Source: a bacterium
Lineage (GTDB): Bacteria; SZUA-182; SZUA-191; JAJRXT01
Length of the DNA stretch: 45,362 bases
NCBI GenBank assembly: GCA_024277675.1
Contig: JAJRUS010000035.1
Location: forward strand, 1 to 45,362
Direction of reading: 5' to 3'
Numbering within the stretch: the first letter of the stretch is position 1; each line of letters begins with the position of its first letter. The position numbers and the translations under genes were made by a program. Shown here piece by piece: positions 9,733 to 20,718 of this stretch. The notes under the pieces were generated by a model. That model saw only the letters and a program-made list of their open reading frames with translations. It did not search any database and was not told the origin of the DNA.

Positions 9733-9926
9733 TAATCAATGTTTTTAAAAGCCGCAGCTTCTTCCACCGTGATATACTTACCTCTATGCGCTTCTTTGCT
9801 CCTTTTCAAAATCTCGCTGGTAGCTTTTTGGTCAATCAATTGCTCTAACTTCTCCGCTTCTGTGGGCGAAAGCTGCATAAAGGCATCAGCAAGCTGTTCA
9901 ACATTTATTTTTAGCGTAACACTCAT
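9732..9926 (-). CDS. Antitoxin of the RelE-family module
   Basis: 64 aa ORF immediately upstream of relE, TAATG overlap. Confidence 0.75.
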   Translation of the reverse strand: MSVTLKINVEQLADAFMQLSPTEAEKLEQLIDQKATSEILKRSKEAHRGKYITVEEAAAFKNID

Positions 9927-9932
9927 AAATCC

Positions 9933-10688
9933 TCACCCCTCAAACTTAACAATTCCGGCAAAGCTGTCGGCCTTGAGGCCGGCGCCGCCTACCAGGGCGC
10001 CGTCAATATGACTCTGAGCCATCAGCTCAGCCACATTATCCGGTTTTACACTGCCCCCGTATTGTATCCTTACGGCCTGGGCGGTAGCTTCATTAAAGGC
10101 TGCACTCAATTGTTGCCGCATAAAGCCATGCACCTCATTGGCCTGCTCCGGGGTAGCCGTTTTGCCGGTACCGATGGCCCAAACCGGTTCATAAGCCAGC
10201 ACCACCCGGTTTACCTCATCCGCTGTCAACCCGGCCAGCCCCGCTTGCAACTGGGCGCCTACCACCTGGGTGGTTTCCCCTGCCTCACGCTGGGCCAACG
10301 ATTCTCCTACACATACTATAGGATTTAGTCCATAATGTAAAGCGGCTTTTAGCTTTTTATTTACGGTGTCATCAGTTTCGCCGAAATATGCCCGCCGTTC
10401 GGAGTGACCGATTATTATATAAGTGCAACCTATATCCTTAAGCATCACCGGGGAGATTTCACCGGTATAGGCTCCCGACTCCTCCCAGTGCATATTCTGC
10501 GCTGCCAGGGATATATCGGTATCGGCTATAAGTTTGGCTACTTCAGGCAAAGAGGTAAATGGAGGGGCTAACACTATATCCACTCCGCTTACCTCAGAAA
10601 CTAAGCCCTTAAGGGCGGATACCAACTCCCGGGCTTGAGAAACCGTACAGTTCATCTTCCAGTTAGCTGCCATAATAGGTCTGCGCAT
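9933..10688 (-). CDS. tpiA: Triosephosphate isomerase
   Basis: MAANWKMN, IIGHSERR, AYEPVWAIGTGKTATPEQA motifs. Confidence 0.98.
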   Translation of the reverse strand: MRRPIMAANWKMNCTVSQARELVSALKGLVSEVSGVDIVLAPPFTSLPEVAKLIADTDISLAAQNMHWEESGAYTGEISPVMLKDIGCTYIIIGHSERRAYFGETDDTVNKKLKAALHYGLNPIVCVGESLAQREAGETTQVVGAQLQAGLAGLTADEVNRVVLAYEPVWAIGTGKTATPEQANEVHGFMRQQLSAAFNEATAQAVRIQYGGSVKPDNVAELMAQSHIDGALVGGAGLKADSFAGIVKFEG

Positions 10689-11882
10689 TTATGCCCCCTT
10701 GTTAGTCAAAGCGGTTATTCCGGGCAATTGCTTGCCTTCCAACAATTGCAGAAAAGCGCCGCCACCGGTAGAAATATAAGATATTTTATATGACTCGCCC
10801 GCCCGATGTACTGCCACATCGGTATCGCCGCCGCCCACAATAGTCAGGGCGTAGGAATTAGCTACCATATTTACCATGGCCATGGTGCCCCGGCTGAAGG
10901 CATCCATCTCGAATACCCCCATAGGCCCGTTCCAGATAATGGTTTTGGCATTTTGCAGTACCTCTGAAAACAAGGTGGTGGAAGCCGGACCAATATCCAG
11001 CGCCGACCACTGTTTGGGAACCTCCTGAACCGGCACCACCTTAGTTTCGGCCCGTGGGTCAAATTTATCGGCTACCACACAGTCCACCGGCAGATAGAAC
11101 TTTACCTGACGTTCTTTAGCCACCTTCATCACCCGGGTGGCGGTTTTAAGCATATCATCCTCTACCAGTGACTTACCTACCTCATAACCCAGCGCCTTAA
11201 GGAAGGTGAAGGTCATTCCCCCGCCAATGATTACTTTATCCACCTTTTTGAGCAGGTTTTCGATAACCCCGATTTTGCCGGATACCTTGGCCCCGCCTAA
11301 AATAGCCACTAAAGGCCGCACCGGGTTCTGCATGGCCCGCTCAAAATACTGGATTTCCTTAACCATCAGGAAACCGGCCACCGCATAAGGTACGTATTTG
11401 GTGATTCCCACATTTGAGGCATGGCAGCGGTGAGCGGTAGCAAAGGCGTCATTCACGTATACATCCGCAAACGAGGCTAATTCTTTACTGAATCCAGCAT
11501 CATTCTGGCGTTCTTCAGGATGAAACCTCAAATTTTCCAACAGGATTATATCACCGGGTTGAAGATCTTCCACCACCTGTTTTACTTCATCACCCACACA
11601 ATCATTTACAAATTTTACCTGCTTGCCAAGCAAGCGGCTCAAACGCTTGGCAACTATATTCAACGATAGATGGGAATCAACTTTCCCCCGGGGGCGGCCC
11701 ATATGGGAGGCCAGAATAACCTTAGCCCCCTCATCCAGGGCATAGTTTATAGAAGGCAATACCTCTCTGATACGGGTATCATCGGTAATATTACCTTCGC
11801 CGTTTACGGGAACGTTAAAATCAGCCCGGATAAAAACCCGCTTATCCTTTAGAAATACCTCATTAATACACAGCTTATCCAT
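10689..11882 (-). CDS. pgk: Phosphoglycerate kinase
   Basis: [31 protein letters not shown]; start set to MDKLCINEV because the upstream extension overlaps gapA. Confidence 0.97.
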   Translation of the reverse strand: MDKLCINEVFLKDKRVFIRADFNVPVNGEGNITDDTRIREVLPSINYALDEGAKVILASHMGRPRGKVDSHLSLNIVAKRLSRLLGKQVKFVNDCVGDEVKQVVEDLQPGDIILLENLRFHPEERQNDAGFSKELASFADVYVNDAFATAHRCHASNVGITKYVPYAVAGFLMVKEIQYFERAMQNPVRPLVAILGGAKVSGKIGVIENLLKKVDKVIIGGGMTFTFLKALGYEVGKSLVEDDMLKTATRVMKVAKERQVKFYLPVDCVVADKFDPRAETKVVPVQEVPKQWSALDIGPASTTLFSEVLQNAKTIIWNGPMGVFEMDAFSRGTMAMVNMVANSYALTIVGGGDTDVAVHRAGESYKISYISTGGGAFLQLLEGKQLPGITALTNKGA

Positions 11883-11896
11883 AACAGGTAGTCGCG

Positions 11897-12919
<1,023 letters not shown>

Positions 12920-12927
12920 TTAGAGTT

Positions 12928-12955
12928 ATTATACACACTGTATTGGGGGAGTCAA
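12928..12955 (-). promoter_or_regulatory. Sigma70-type promoter of the gapA-pgk-tpiA run
   Basis: Minus strand TTGACT-16 nt-TATAAT, about 40 nt upstream of the gapA start. Confidence 0.75.
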
Positions 12956-13008
12956 GTAATTTTTCAAAAACCATATCACAGTTGACTTTTAGCGCATAGC
13001 GGCTTGAA

Positions 13009-14193
13009 TTAAAAAATATCTTCTATTATTTGATCCAGCGCCTTCAGGTTTTTTTGCCAATCATATTTTTGGTCAATCAATTTTTTGGCGTTTTGAGCCA
13101 GTTCCTGCCGCAGCGCCGGGTTTTTTAACAGTTTTATTACTTCCTCAGCAAAGGCTCCGGGGTCATCAGCCACCAATACATCCCGTCCCGGTTGGGCATC
13201 AATGCCCTGAATGGCCGCCGAGGTCGAAACCACCGGGATTCCCATGGCCATGGCCTCCAGGATTTTATTCTGCAGACCGGGGGCCATTCTCAAAGGTACC
13301 ACATAAACCGTAGCCTGCTTGAGATAAGTCACTACATCCTCGACATAGCCGGTTACCCGGACATTAGGGTCCCGGTTAAGCTTTAGCACCTCCGGGGCGG
13401 GATCGGCCCCTACAATGTAAAACTTCAGTTTAGGAAACACCGCTCTTATCTTATCAAAGGCCTGGTTATAGAAATGCAGAATGCCGTCAATATAAGCAAA
13501 ATAAAACATACCGCCTACAAATAAAAGGCTTGGAAGCGTTGGCTTTTCAGTGGTTTGATATGATTTGTAGCGGGCTTGATTTATCCCGTTAGCCACCGCA
13601 TACAGGTTTTTGGTGGTTATGAATTGTTCTAAGATATGCTTCTCAGCCTCAGATACTACGGTACAGGCGGCGAACCCTGGGCAGACCCTTTTTTCGTATT
13701 CCTGCGTCCGTTTTCCCTCCAGGCGGTAAATATAAGACAGCGGGAATCTGGCATATTCGGCATAGTCCAACCACTTCCGGCAATCGGCATCCACCAGATC
13801 GAGCAGCTTGGGGATATGGTCTACATCCAATACATACTGACTCATGGCTGCCGAATATACATAGATTAAATCGTATTTTTCCCGCTTGAGCCAATGGGTC
13901 AGCTTTTGCCTGAAACCGGCGGAATAAAAATGGGCCAGGGTCAGCGGATATTTGCTGAACAAATAGCGCAAATAGTTCAACTTGGTCATCAGGGGGGAGA
14001 TATGTTCGCAAAAGATTTGATTGCAATAAGGCTCTAAATCGGTCGCATAGCTTTGCTCATGCGGACTATCCAGCAGACAGGCCAGGTCAAGCTCATGCTT
14101 TTGGGACAGGTGCTTTAATATATTAAAGGCCCGCAGCTTATCCCCCTTATTGGGCGGATAGGGGATACGATGGGAAATAAATAAGATTTTCAT
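13009..14193 (-). CDS. Glycosyltransferase resembling the PEP-CTERM/EpsH1-associated sugar transferase family (TIGR03087-like)
   Basis: MKILFISHRIPYPPNKGDKLRAFNILKHLS..., LEAMAMGIPVVSTSAAIQGID. Confidence 0.82.
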   Translation of the reverse strand: MKILFISHRIPYPPNKGDKLRAFNILKHLSQKHELDLACLLDSPHEQSYATDLEPYCNQIFCEHISPLMTKLNYLRYLFSKYPLTLAHFYSAGFRQKLTHWLKREKYDLIYVYSAAMSQYVLDVDHIPKLLDLVDADCRKWLDYAEYARFPLSYIYRLEGKRTQEYEKRVCPGFAACTVVSEAEKHILEQFITTKNLYAVANGINQARYKSYQTTEKPTLPSLLFVGGMFYFAYIDGILHFYNQAFDKIRAVFPKLKFYIVGADPAPEVLKLNRDPNVRVTGYVEDVVTYLKQATVYVVPLRMAPGLQNKILEAMAMGIPVVSTSAAIQGIDAQPGRDVLVADDPGAFAEEVIKLLKNPALRQELAQNAKKLIDQKYDWQKNLKALDQIIEDIF

Positions 14194-14224
14194 TATGGTT
14201 TAAGTATTATCCTGGCCTGCGGGT

Positions 14225-16042
14225 TTAGTTGGAGTAGGCAGCGGGCGTAATTTCTTTGAATTGATGACTGCCGTCCGGATAGCGGTTAAAAAAATAATAA
14301 CTCCGCTTAGGATACTGTTTCATTAGTTTAATGTTGTTTTTTTGCCGGTCTACCGCATAGACCACATCGCCCTTGAATTCCGGATCGTTATGCACAAAGC
14401 CCTGACCGTATATACCCCAGCCGCCGAAACCGGAAGGCAGAAATACTATGGCATTATGAATTTTTTTCTGTTTGACCAGCCGGTAAACCAGGTGCTTGGA
14501 CTTGCCGCTGGGGGTTAACTGGGGGATAATGGAAGTACATACCATATAACCGATAAATATGGGAACTAAAGCATAAGCCGCGGATTTGATTCTTCTGTCA
14601 TCAAAATTAAGCTTTTTAAGTAGTTGGAACGCTTCCATAATCCCCCTGGCGGTCAACAATACCAGTAGCGGTGTAAGCGCATAAAGATACCTGACCTTTA
14701 AGGCAAAGAAAAAATAGTAGCCGGTTACCATGGTTAAAATTATGCTTAAGAACAAATAATCCCAGCGATTTTTCTTAAAATGCGGCAGAAAGAAGAGAAA
14801 CACAAAAGAAAAAGAGGGAATGGGCCAGCCAAACAGGCTGAAATTCAACTGGTTCAGCTTCTCCAGCAAGCGTACCATAGCCCTGAAGTGGGTGTGGGTT
14901 ATGCCATACATCGTCTTGCCAAACCCCAACGATAAATGCTCTCCTACCATAACTTTTGTAGCAAATAGCAGCGGGTGTCCGTTGGTTATATAATTATAAT
15001 ATAGCAAGATACTGATGGTGCAGGTCATGCCAAAACAGGCTAACAATATTTTAGAAGCGAAACTGCGGGGTTGTTTAAAAAACAAATAAATCAGATAAGT
15101 TCCCAAAGGCAAAGCTATTAAGACTCCGGTTAATGGGCGTATATTAGCAATAACACCTATAAATAACCCGCATAGAAGGGGATATGTAACAGACCGATAC
15201 TTAACTGTTTTTATAAAATAGTATATGCTTAATATCGAAAATAGCATTGTTGAAGCGTTATTTAAAAAGCCTGATGAAACTGTCAGGAAGAGAGGGGAAA
15301 GCAACATAAGTACAAGCCCCAAGCGGGCCGTATCTTTTCCATAAATTTCCAGCGCCAGCTTGTATAATATTATTAAAGATATACAAGCCAGTATTGGGTT
15401 GACCAGCCAGGGCAGACCCATAAACAGCCCCAGCATCAGCAAAAAAGGATGACCGGGAGTATACTGGGGCCACCAGCGGGTAGCGCCATGAATGATTAGG
15501 GGGTACCAGAAAAACTCTCTGCCGTTTTGAGGTGTGTCTATATATAATTTTCCCTGCCTGAAAAGCTTGGCCTGATATAATTGAACTACATTATCCGGGT
15601 AATCCGGGAAAAACCAGTGGATGCGATAGGATAGAAAGCAGGTTATAATAAGCGTTAACAGGATAATTACAACCGATAGTTTTTTAGCTGAAACGGTTTT
15701 AATTTTATGGCGCAATCCCTCGCAACATTTATAAATCCAATCGGGCAGGGTAAACTTGCATAGAAACAACCCAAAAAACATGACTACCGCCAGCCACTTA
15801 AAGAGCGCCCGGCTGGTCAGTGCGGTTAACTGAAGGGAAAAGCCGGGAAGGTGTTGTTTTATGAGGAAGATAATCTCGGAAGCCCCGGCACTAATCGGTC
15901 GAGTGACCTGGCTTCCTTGAATTAGTTGAAAATTACCATACCAATGGATGATGGATTTTACCGGAATTAAGGTCGCCAGTAAAAGACCGCCCCAGGCTAC
16001 ATAAAACAGTAATTGTCTCATATCCCGGCTGGTTTTATTCAT
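14225..16042 (-). CDS. Polytopic membrane glycosyltransferase (GT39/ArnT-like)
   Basis: Many hydrophobic helices; TPGHPFLLMLGLFMGLPWLVNP and large periplasmic loop pattern. Confidence 0.72.
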   Translation of the reverse strand: MNKTSRDMRQLLFYVAWGGLLLATLIPVKSIIHWYGNFQLIQGSQVTRPISAGASEIIFLIKQHLPGFSLQLTALTSRALFKWLAVVMFFGLFLCKFTLPDWIYKCCEGLRHKIKTVSAKKLSVVIILLTLIITCFLSYRIHWFFPDYPDNVVQLYQAKLFRQGKLYIDTPQNGREFFWYPLIIHGATRWWPQYTPGHPFLLMLGLFMGLPWLVNPILACISLIILYKLALEIYGKDTARLGLVLMLLSPLFLTVSSGFLNNASTMLFSILSIYYFIKTVKYRSVTYPLLCGLFIGVIANIRPLTGVLIALPLGTYLIYLFFKQPRSFASKILLACFGMTCTISILLYYNYITNGHPLLFATKVMVGEHLSLGFGKTMYGITHTHFRAMVRLLEKLNQLNFSLFGWPIPSFSFVFLFFLPHFKKNRWDYLFLSIILTMVTGYYFFFALKVRYLYALTPLLVLLTARGIMEAFQLLKKLNFDDRRIKSAAYALVPIFIGYMVCTSIIPQLTPSGKSKHLVYRLVKQKKIHNAIVFLPSGFGGWGIYGQGFVHNDPEFKGDVVYAVDRQKNNIKLMKQYPKRSYYFFNRYPDGSHQFKEITPAAYSN

Positions 16043-16247
16043 GGTTTGTTCTCTAGTGGCTTGAGCAGCAGCAAGGAATCTCTTTTTGTATATGGTAGAT
16101 TCCGGTTAATATATTATAAATAATCTACTACTGTCAAGGAGACCTGACAACTATTCCCCTTTAATTTAAAAAATCCCGTTTGACAAAAGTAACCGGATTG
16201 GGTATTAATATTGAACGTAGGAAAACAAATTCTCAGATAACGAATGG

Positions 16248-16862
16248 ATGACCGTTTTGAATGATCCCAAATTTTATGCTGGTAATGTGTATGATAAATA
16301 TGGATCCAGAAACCCAATTGAACGCTTATTGATGGGAAGTTTCCTGAATAGCATTAGAGACTTTATTTATCCTTTAGCGATAGCGAATGTGTTAGAAGTT
16401 GGTTGTGGAGAAGGGCATTTAGCTGGTTATGTTGGCCGGCTTAAGGAATTTGATATAGAAGCCGTTGATATATCAGCAGAAATATTGAAAATAGCTGCGG
16501 AAAGTTATAAAGAAATTAGGTTTAGGCAGGTGTCGGCTTATCATTTGCCTTATAGGGATAACTCTTTCGATCTGGTGTTGGCCAGTGAGGTTTTAGAACA
16601 CTTAGATAATCCGGTCAGGGCATTGGAAGAAGGCTGGCGAGTTACTCGAAAATACTGCGTTTTTAGTGTACCGAATGAACCTGTCTGGAGAATTGCCAAC
16701 TTGATGCGCTTTCGCTATATATCCAGATTTGGAAATACTCCGGGACATGTTCAGCATTGGAGTAAACAACAATTCATTAAACTTATCAGCGAAAAATTCG
16801 AGGTATTAAAAATCAGGCTGCCCTTTCCCTGGATTGTGGTGTTGGGTAAAAAAACAAGCTAG
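16248..16862 (+). CDS. Class I SAM-dependent methyltransferase
   Basis: NVLEVGCGEGHLAGYV motif I, DLVLASEVLEHLDNP. Confidence 0.87.
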   Translation: MTVLNDPKFYAGNVYDKYGSRNPIERLLMGSFLNSIRDFIYPLAIANVLEVGCGEGHLAGYVGRLKEFDIEAVDISAEILKIAAESYKEIRFRQVSAYHLPYRDNSFDLVLASEVLEHLDNPVRALEEGWRVTRKYCVFSVPNEPVWRIANLMRFRYISRFGNTPGHVQHWSKQQFIKLISEKFEVLKIRLPFPWIVVLGKKTS

Positions 16863-16877
16863 GAGGCTTGTCGGACT

Positions 16878-18077
16878 TTATAGCCTGCTGAAATCAAACC
16901 CGGCTTGCATTAGGCCTGCTTTATGAGCGCCGACGCGCTTTTTATCAGCTATGGCGGTCAGGATTTGCTTTTTCCCGCTTACATCACCCAACAGGATACA
17001 GCCGATGAGGATATCATCCTTAATTACCAGCTTGCGGTAAATATTTTTCGTGCTATCTTTTTGGACCAGCGTTTCAAATTCTCCGGCTACATCGATCTCA
17101 CCCGCCGCCACCAGGTCAATCCCCACCACTTTAAGCACATTCGAGAGAACCGTTCCCTCATATAACGCATGGCCGCCGGCCATATTGATTCCGGCTATCT
17201 CTCCCTGCCGTTCGGAGGCGGGCCAGATGCCATAGAAAACCCCGCGATGCTCGATCACATCCCCGGCGGCAAAAATATTATCTTCACTGGTTTGCAGCTT
17301 ATCATCAACCGTCACTCCCTTGTCGGTCTGCAAACCTATACTTTGGGCCAGCCCCAGGTTCGGCCTCACCCCTATCGATATTAAAACCAAGTTTCCCGCT
17401 ATTTCCCGGCCATCGGCCAGGCGCACGCCTGCCACCCTTGGCTCACCCATAATTTCCTTGGTCTGAGCGCCTAAATAAAAGCTGAATCCCATCTCTTCCA
17501 TTTGTCTTTTAAGTATTTCGGCTCCCGGTATATCCAACTGCCGTGGCAACAGGCGCGGGGAAAACTCCACTACGCTGACCCCCAATCCCGCTTTTTGCAG
17601 TCCGTTACCGACCTCCAGACCCAGCAGTCCGCCGCCGATGATTATGGCTTTACCGGTTGATCCGGCATATTCCTTGATAGCCAGGGCATCCCCGATTGAC
17701 CTGAGACTGAACGCCCCCGCTTTATCTATTCCATCAATGAGGGGCACAAAGGGATGGCTTCCGGTAGCCAGCAACAGCCGGTCATAATGATAACTGCCGG
17801 CTTTAGTGGTTACTTGTTTATTCCGGGGGTCGATTCCCTCGATGGGTTCGTTAAGTTTGAGCGCTATTCTTTTTTCAGCATACCATTCAGGTTTATGAAT
17901 GATCAACTTTTCCTGATTGATTTCACCCGCAATCAGTTGCGGCAACCTGATTCTGCTATAAAAGGGATAAGGCTCATCGGTAAATATTGAAATATTGCCG
18001 GTTGAATCCAGCTTTCTGATATTTACCGCCGCCGAGATACCGGCAACTCCCGACCCGGCGATTATGTAGTTTTTCAT
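16878..18077 (-). CDS. NAD(P)/FAD-dependent oxidoreductase
   Basis: YIIAGSGVAGISAA, AIIIGGGLLGLEVG, DNIFAAGDV motifs. Confidence 0.9.
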   Translation of the reverse strand: MKNYIIAGSGVAGISAAVNIRKLDSTGNISIFTDEPYPFYSRIRLPQLIAGEINQEKLIIHKPEWYAEKRIALKLNEPIEGIDPRNKQVTTKAGSYHYDRLLLATGSHPFVPLIDGIDKAGAFSLRSIGDALAIKEYAGSTGKAIIIGGGLLGLEVGNGLQKAGLGVSVVEFSPRLLPRQLDIPGAEILKRQMEEMGFSFYLGAQTKEIMGEPRVAGVRLADGREIAGNLVLISIGVRPNLGLAQSIGLQTDKGVTVDDKLQTSEDNIFAAGDVIEHRGVFYGIWPASERQGEIAGINMAGGHALYEGTVLSNVLKVVGIDLVAAGEIDVAGEFETLVQKDSTKNIYRKLVIKDDILIGCILLGDVSGKKQILTAIADKKRVGAHKAGLMQAGFDFSRL

Positions 18078-18104
18078 AAGCTTACTCCTTAATAACAGGG
18101 ATGA

Positions 18105-18830
18105 CTAATTACAGGCATCGCTGACAGGGAACTGAAAATTTGGCAATTCCGATATGTTGAAGATTTCTTCCGTTTTGGCCAGCATAATCCTGGTGTAAAT
18201 CTTCTGCGATAGCTGCTTTAGTCTTCGCCGGTCTTCAGGAATAACCATTTTGCTTTTTACTATTTTATGCAACTTATAAAATTCGGCCGGAATGGTTCCC
18301 GGAATCAGCTCAATTTTGATGGTTTTGAGTACCTTAACCCGGCCGTCCTGCTTTTTTATGCGCTGAAATATAAATTGCATATTATTATTACGGTCACAAC
18401 TATCGGGAACGATTAACGAGTTAAAGCGCGACCGGGCTCCATAGTGATCCCGGACGCCAAACACATGGGCAAACAAATCTGTGGGGCAGGAATTGACATT
18501 GCTTACTATACGCACCTCTCCCCTGACTGGAATCTGCCCGGCAAACAAACGCCTGATAGCCTCCTGCATAGCCCGGTAGCCTACCGCCACTCCATTGCAC
18601 ATATGTCCATGATTATATATCAGATCAATCAGGGTTATGGTAATTAGTGGATTATCGGTATTCCCCAGCTTAAGCATGCTCTTATCAATTACCCTGAAGG
18701 GGGGCTGTTCATAAAACCAGCCGGGGAATTGGCGAGCTTCAGCAGGCTTTTCGCCGGCGGCGGCTGAAGATACCCCGCTTACTCCAATCAACAAAACGGC
18801 GCTGGTAAAAAACATCAACCATCTTTTCAT
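18105..18830 (-). CDS. Exported FmdE-domain protein
   Basis: GHMCNGVAVGYRAM (FmdE GHxCxG motif), Sec signal MKRWLMFFTSAVLLIGVSGVSSAAAG; start chosen after aaggaggagacc (ORF runs to 18965). Confidence 0.8.
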   Translation of the reverse strand: MKRWLMFFTSAVLLIGVSGVSSAAAGEKPAEARQFPGWFYEQPPFRVIDKSMLKLGNTDNPLITITLIDLIYNHGHMCNGVAVGYRAMQEAIRRLFAGQIPVRGEVRIVSNVNSCPTDLFAHVFGVRDHYGARSRFNSLIVPDSCDRNNNMQFIFQRIKKQDGRVKVLKTIKIELIPGTIPAEFYKLHKIVKSKMVIPEDRRRLKQLSQKIYTRIMLAKTEEIFNISELPNFQFPVSDACN

Positions 18831-18843
18831 AACGGTCTCCTCC

Positions 18844-19521
18844 TTAATCAGCTTTTTTAAATACCACAAAGTATTGATACGGCAGGAAATAATATTCAGC
18901 CCAGGGCTTAAATCCTTGAAGCTGCGCTTCCTGTATAAGTTGAGCCTTGGGAAGTCGATTTTCATAGGCCGGCCCGAAAGGAATCTTTTTCAGGCCAAAG
19001 TCTATAATCACCAGTTTTCCACCCGGTTTTAATGCCCGGTATAGTTTTTTTAGATATGGCCCCCGTTTTTCTACAAAATGCCAGGCGTTGCAGAAAAACA
19101 CCAAATCCTGAGAAGCCTCAGCCAGCTTGGGATCATCAGGCCCTATCAACTGTAAGCTTATATTATCCAGCTTATCTCTCTTTATCCTCTGGTTTATATA
19201 GTCCAGATATGCCTGCTTAATATCCATGGCCAACACCCTTCCTTGAGGCCCTACCGCTTTGGAGAATAACACCGTAAAGTATCCCGAACCGGCGCCAATA
19301 TCGGCAATGGATTGGCCTGGCGTAATACGTAAATTTGCCATCACCAGTTCCGGTTTCTGCCAATTCCGGCGGCCGGGCCGCTCATATAGCTTAATCCAAT
19401 CGGCAACCCGGCGCTTATCATGACCATAAAAAGGCCCGATATCTTTGGCGTAAGCCGGCTTTAAGCTAACCATTACCAAAACAAGCCATAAACTGCCTAT
19501 GCCCTGTAACACCTTTTTCAT
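18844..19521 (-). CDS. Class I SAM-dependent methyltransferase with Sec signal peptide
   Basis: MKKVLQGIGSLWLVLVMVSLKPAYA signal; SIADIGAGSGYFTVLFSKAVG motif I. Confidence 0.82.
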   Translation of the reverse strand: MKKVLQGIGSLWLVLVMVSLKPAYAKDIGPFYGHDKRRVADWIKLYERPGRRNWQKPELVMANLRITPGQSIADIGAGSGYFTVLFSKAVGPQGRVLAMDIKQAYLDYINQRIKRDKLDNISLQLIGPDDPKLAEASQDLVFFCNAWHFVEKRGPYLKKLYRALKPGGKLVIIDFGLKKIPFGPAYENRLPKAQLIQEAQLQGFKPWAEYYFLPYQYFVVFKKAD

Positions 19522-19548
19522 AAACGTCTCCCTAAGTCCGACAGGCTC

Positions 19549-20526
19549 CTAATGCATGAACAAACCCGTTATTCTCGTAGCCTGTTGATTATTACCGCTC
19601 AGGTCAAAAACATATAAAGTATAACCTGGTTCGGATATGGATTTAAACCTGGCGCTTATATTATCCCCTTTATGGATTAAATACCGGGTGGGTAGTTTGA
19701 ATAACATTTGATTCCAGTGAACCGCCTGGCAATGGGGTGAATTGGATAACGTTATTTGTTCATCCAACTCGGTTTCAAACCAGCCGCATAATCCATATAA
19801 AGTAGTTTCAATCGAGGATTTAAACTGAACCTGGGCTTTTGTTTCGGTTGAATTAAGCAAGCTAAAGTCAATGCACAACAATTTTTCAGGCTCACAGGGG
19901 TAGATGATTCCAGCCTTCTGGGCTGCCGATAAGCGATTGAACTGCACTTCATTTACCGGTGTTTTGACCAGGCAGGGGGCGCTGATTTTATGCAATAATT
20001 CTTCTTCCAGTTGAAAAGGGACTACGAATAAAGATAAATTCCGGGGAATAAACTTCCCCCCCGGCTTCATGAAATTTTTAGCATGCAGCATCAGCGGAAG
20101 AATAGCCTCTTCCAGTCCGAATACGGCTATCATTTCAGAGACCACCACATCCGCCTTTTGGGGAATAGCATCCTGGGAAAGCTCTAAGAAGCCGGCCTGG
20201 ATAAATTGTATTTTATCCGCCAGGCCTCTTTTTTTGGCTTCCTTGCGGGCCACATCCAATATACTCTTGTGCTGGTCAATGGCATATACCAGCCGGGCGC
20301 CTGCCTCTACTGCATAAAAGGCCAATATACCAGTGCCGGTGCCGACATCTATTACCACATCCCCTGCTTTTACCGTCTGCCGGATAGCCTGCTTAAATTT
20401 CCGGTTTCGTAGCTCATCATCCAGTAATTTCCGGTGGGTGCTAAGCTCAGCATATCCCTTCGCATAGGTTGGCCTCAGGACACCGCTTGAGGGAATTTTG
20501 CCGGATTTAGAAATATATTTATCCAT
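19549..20526 (-). CDS. PRMT-like methyltransferase
   Basis: VIDVGTGTGILAFYAVEAGARLVYAID and VVSEMIAVFGLEEAILPLML (PRMT-like double-E loop). Confidence 0.75.
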   Translation of the reverse strand: MDKYISKSGKIPSSGVLRPTYAKGYAELSTHRKLLDDELRNRKFKQAIRQTVKAGDVVIDVGTGTGILAFYAVEAGARLVYAIDQHKSILDVARKEAKKRGLADKIQFIQAGFLELSQDAIPQKADVVVSEMIAVFGLEEAILPLMLHAKNFMKPGGKFIPRNLSLFVVPFQLEEELLHKISAPCLVKTPVNEVQFNRLSAAQKAGIIYPCEPEKLLCIDFSLLNSTETKAQVQFKSSIETTLYGLCGWFETELDEQITLSNSPHCQAVHWNQMLFKLPTRYLIHKGDNISARFKSISEPGYTLYVFDLSGNNQQATRITGLFMH

Positions 20527-20644
20527 ATTACACGCCAGGTTAATATAATAAAACCAGAAACGGAATAGTTTTATGATATTAATATACTTAAGTATTTAAA
20601 CCGCTTTGTCAAGTCTTTTCCCGTTAATTTCAAGGATTGGTTTA

Positions 20645-20673
20645 TTGAGGGTAAAGCTGGATTATGCTATAGT
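20645..20673 (+). promoter_or_regulatory. Sigma70-type promoter of bioC
   Basis: TTGAGG-17 nt-TATAGT, about 45 nt upstream of the start. Confidence 0.6.
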
Positions 20674-20718
20674 AACCGGCAGTAAAACAGCGGTAAATTT
20701 CAAGGAGTAATAAACCAG

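Noticed and set aside
13649-14026. 125 aa minus-strand ORF
   Set aside because: Alternative frame within the TIGR03087-like glycosyltransferase.
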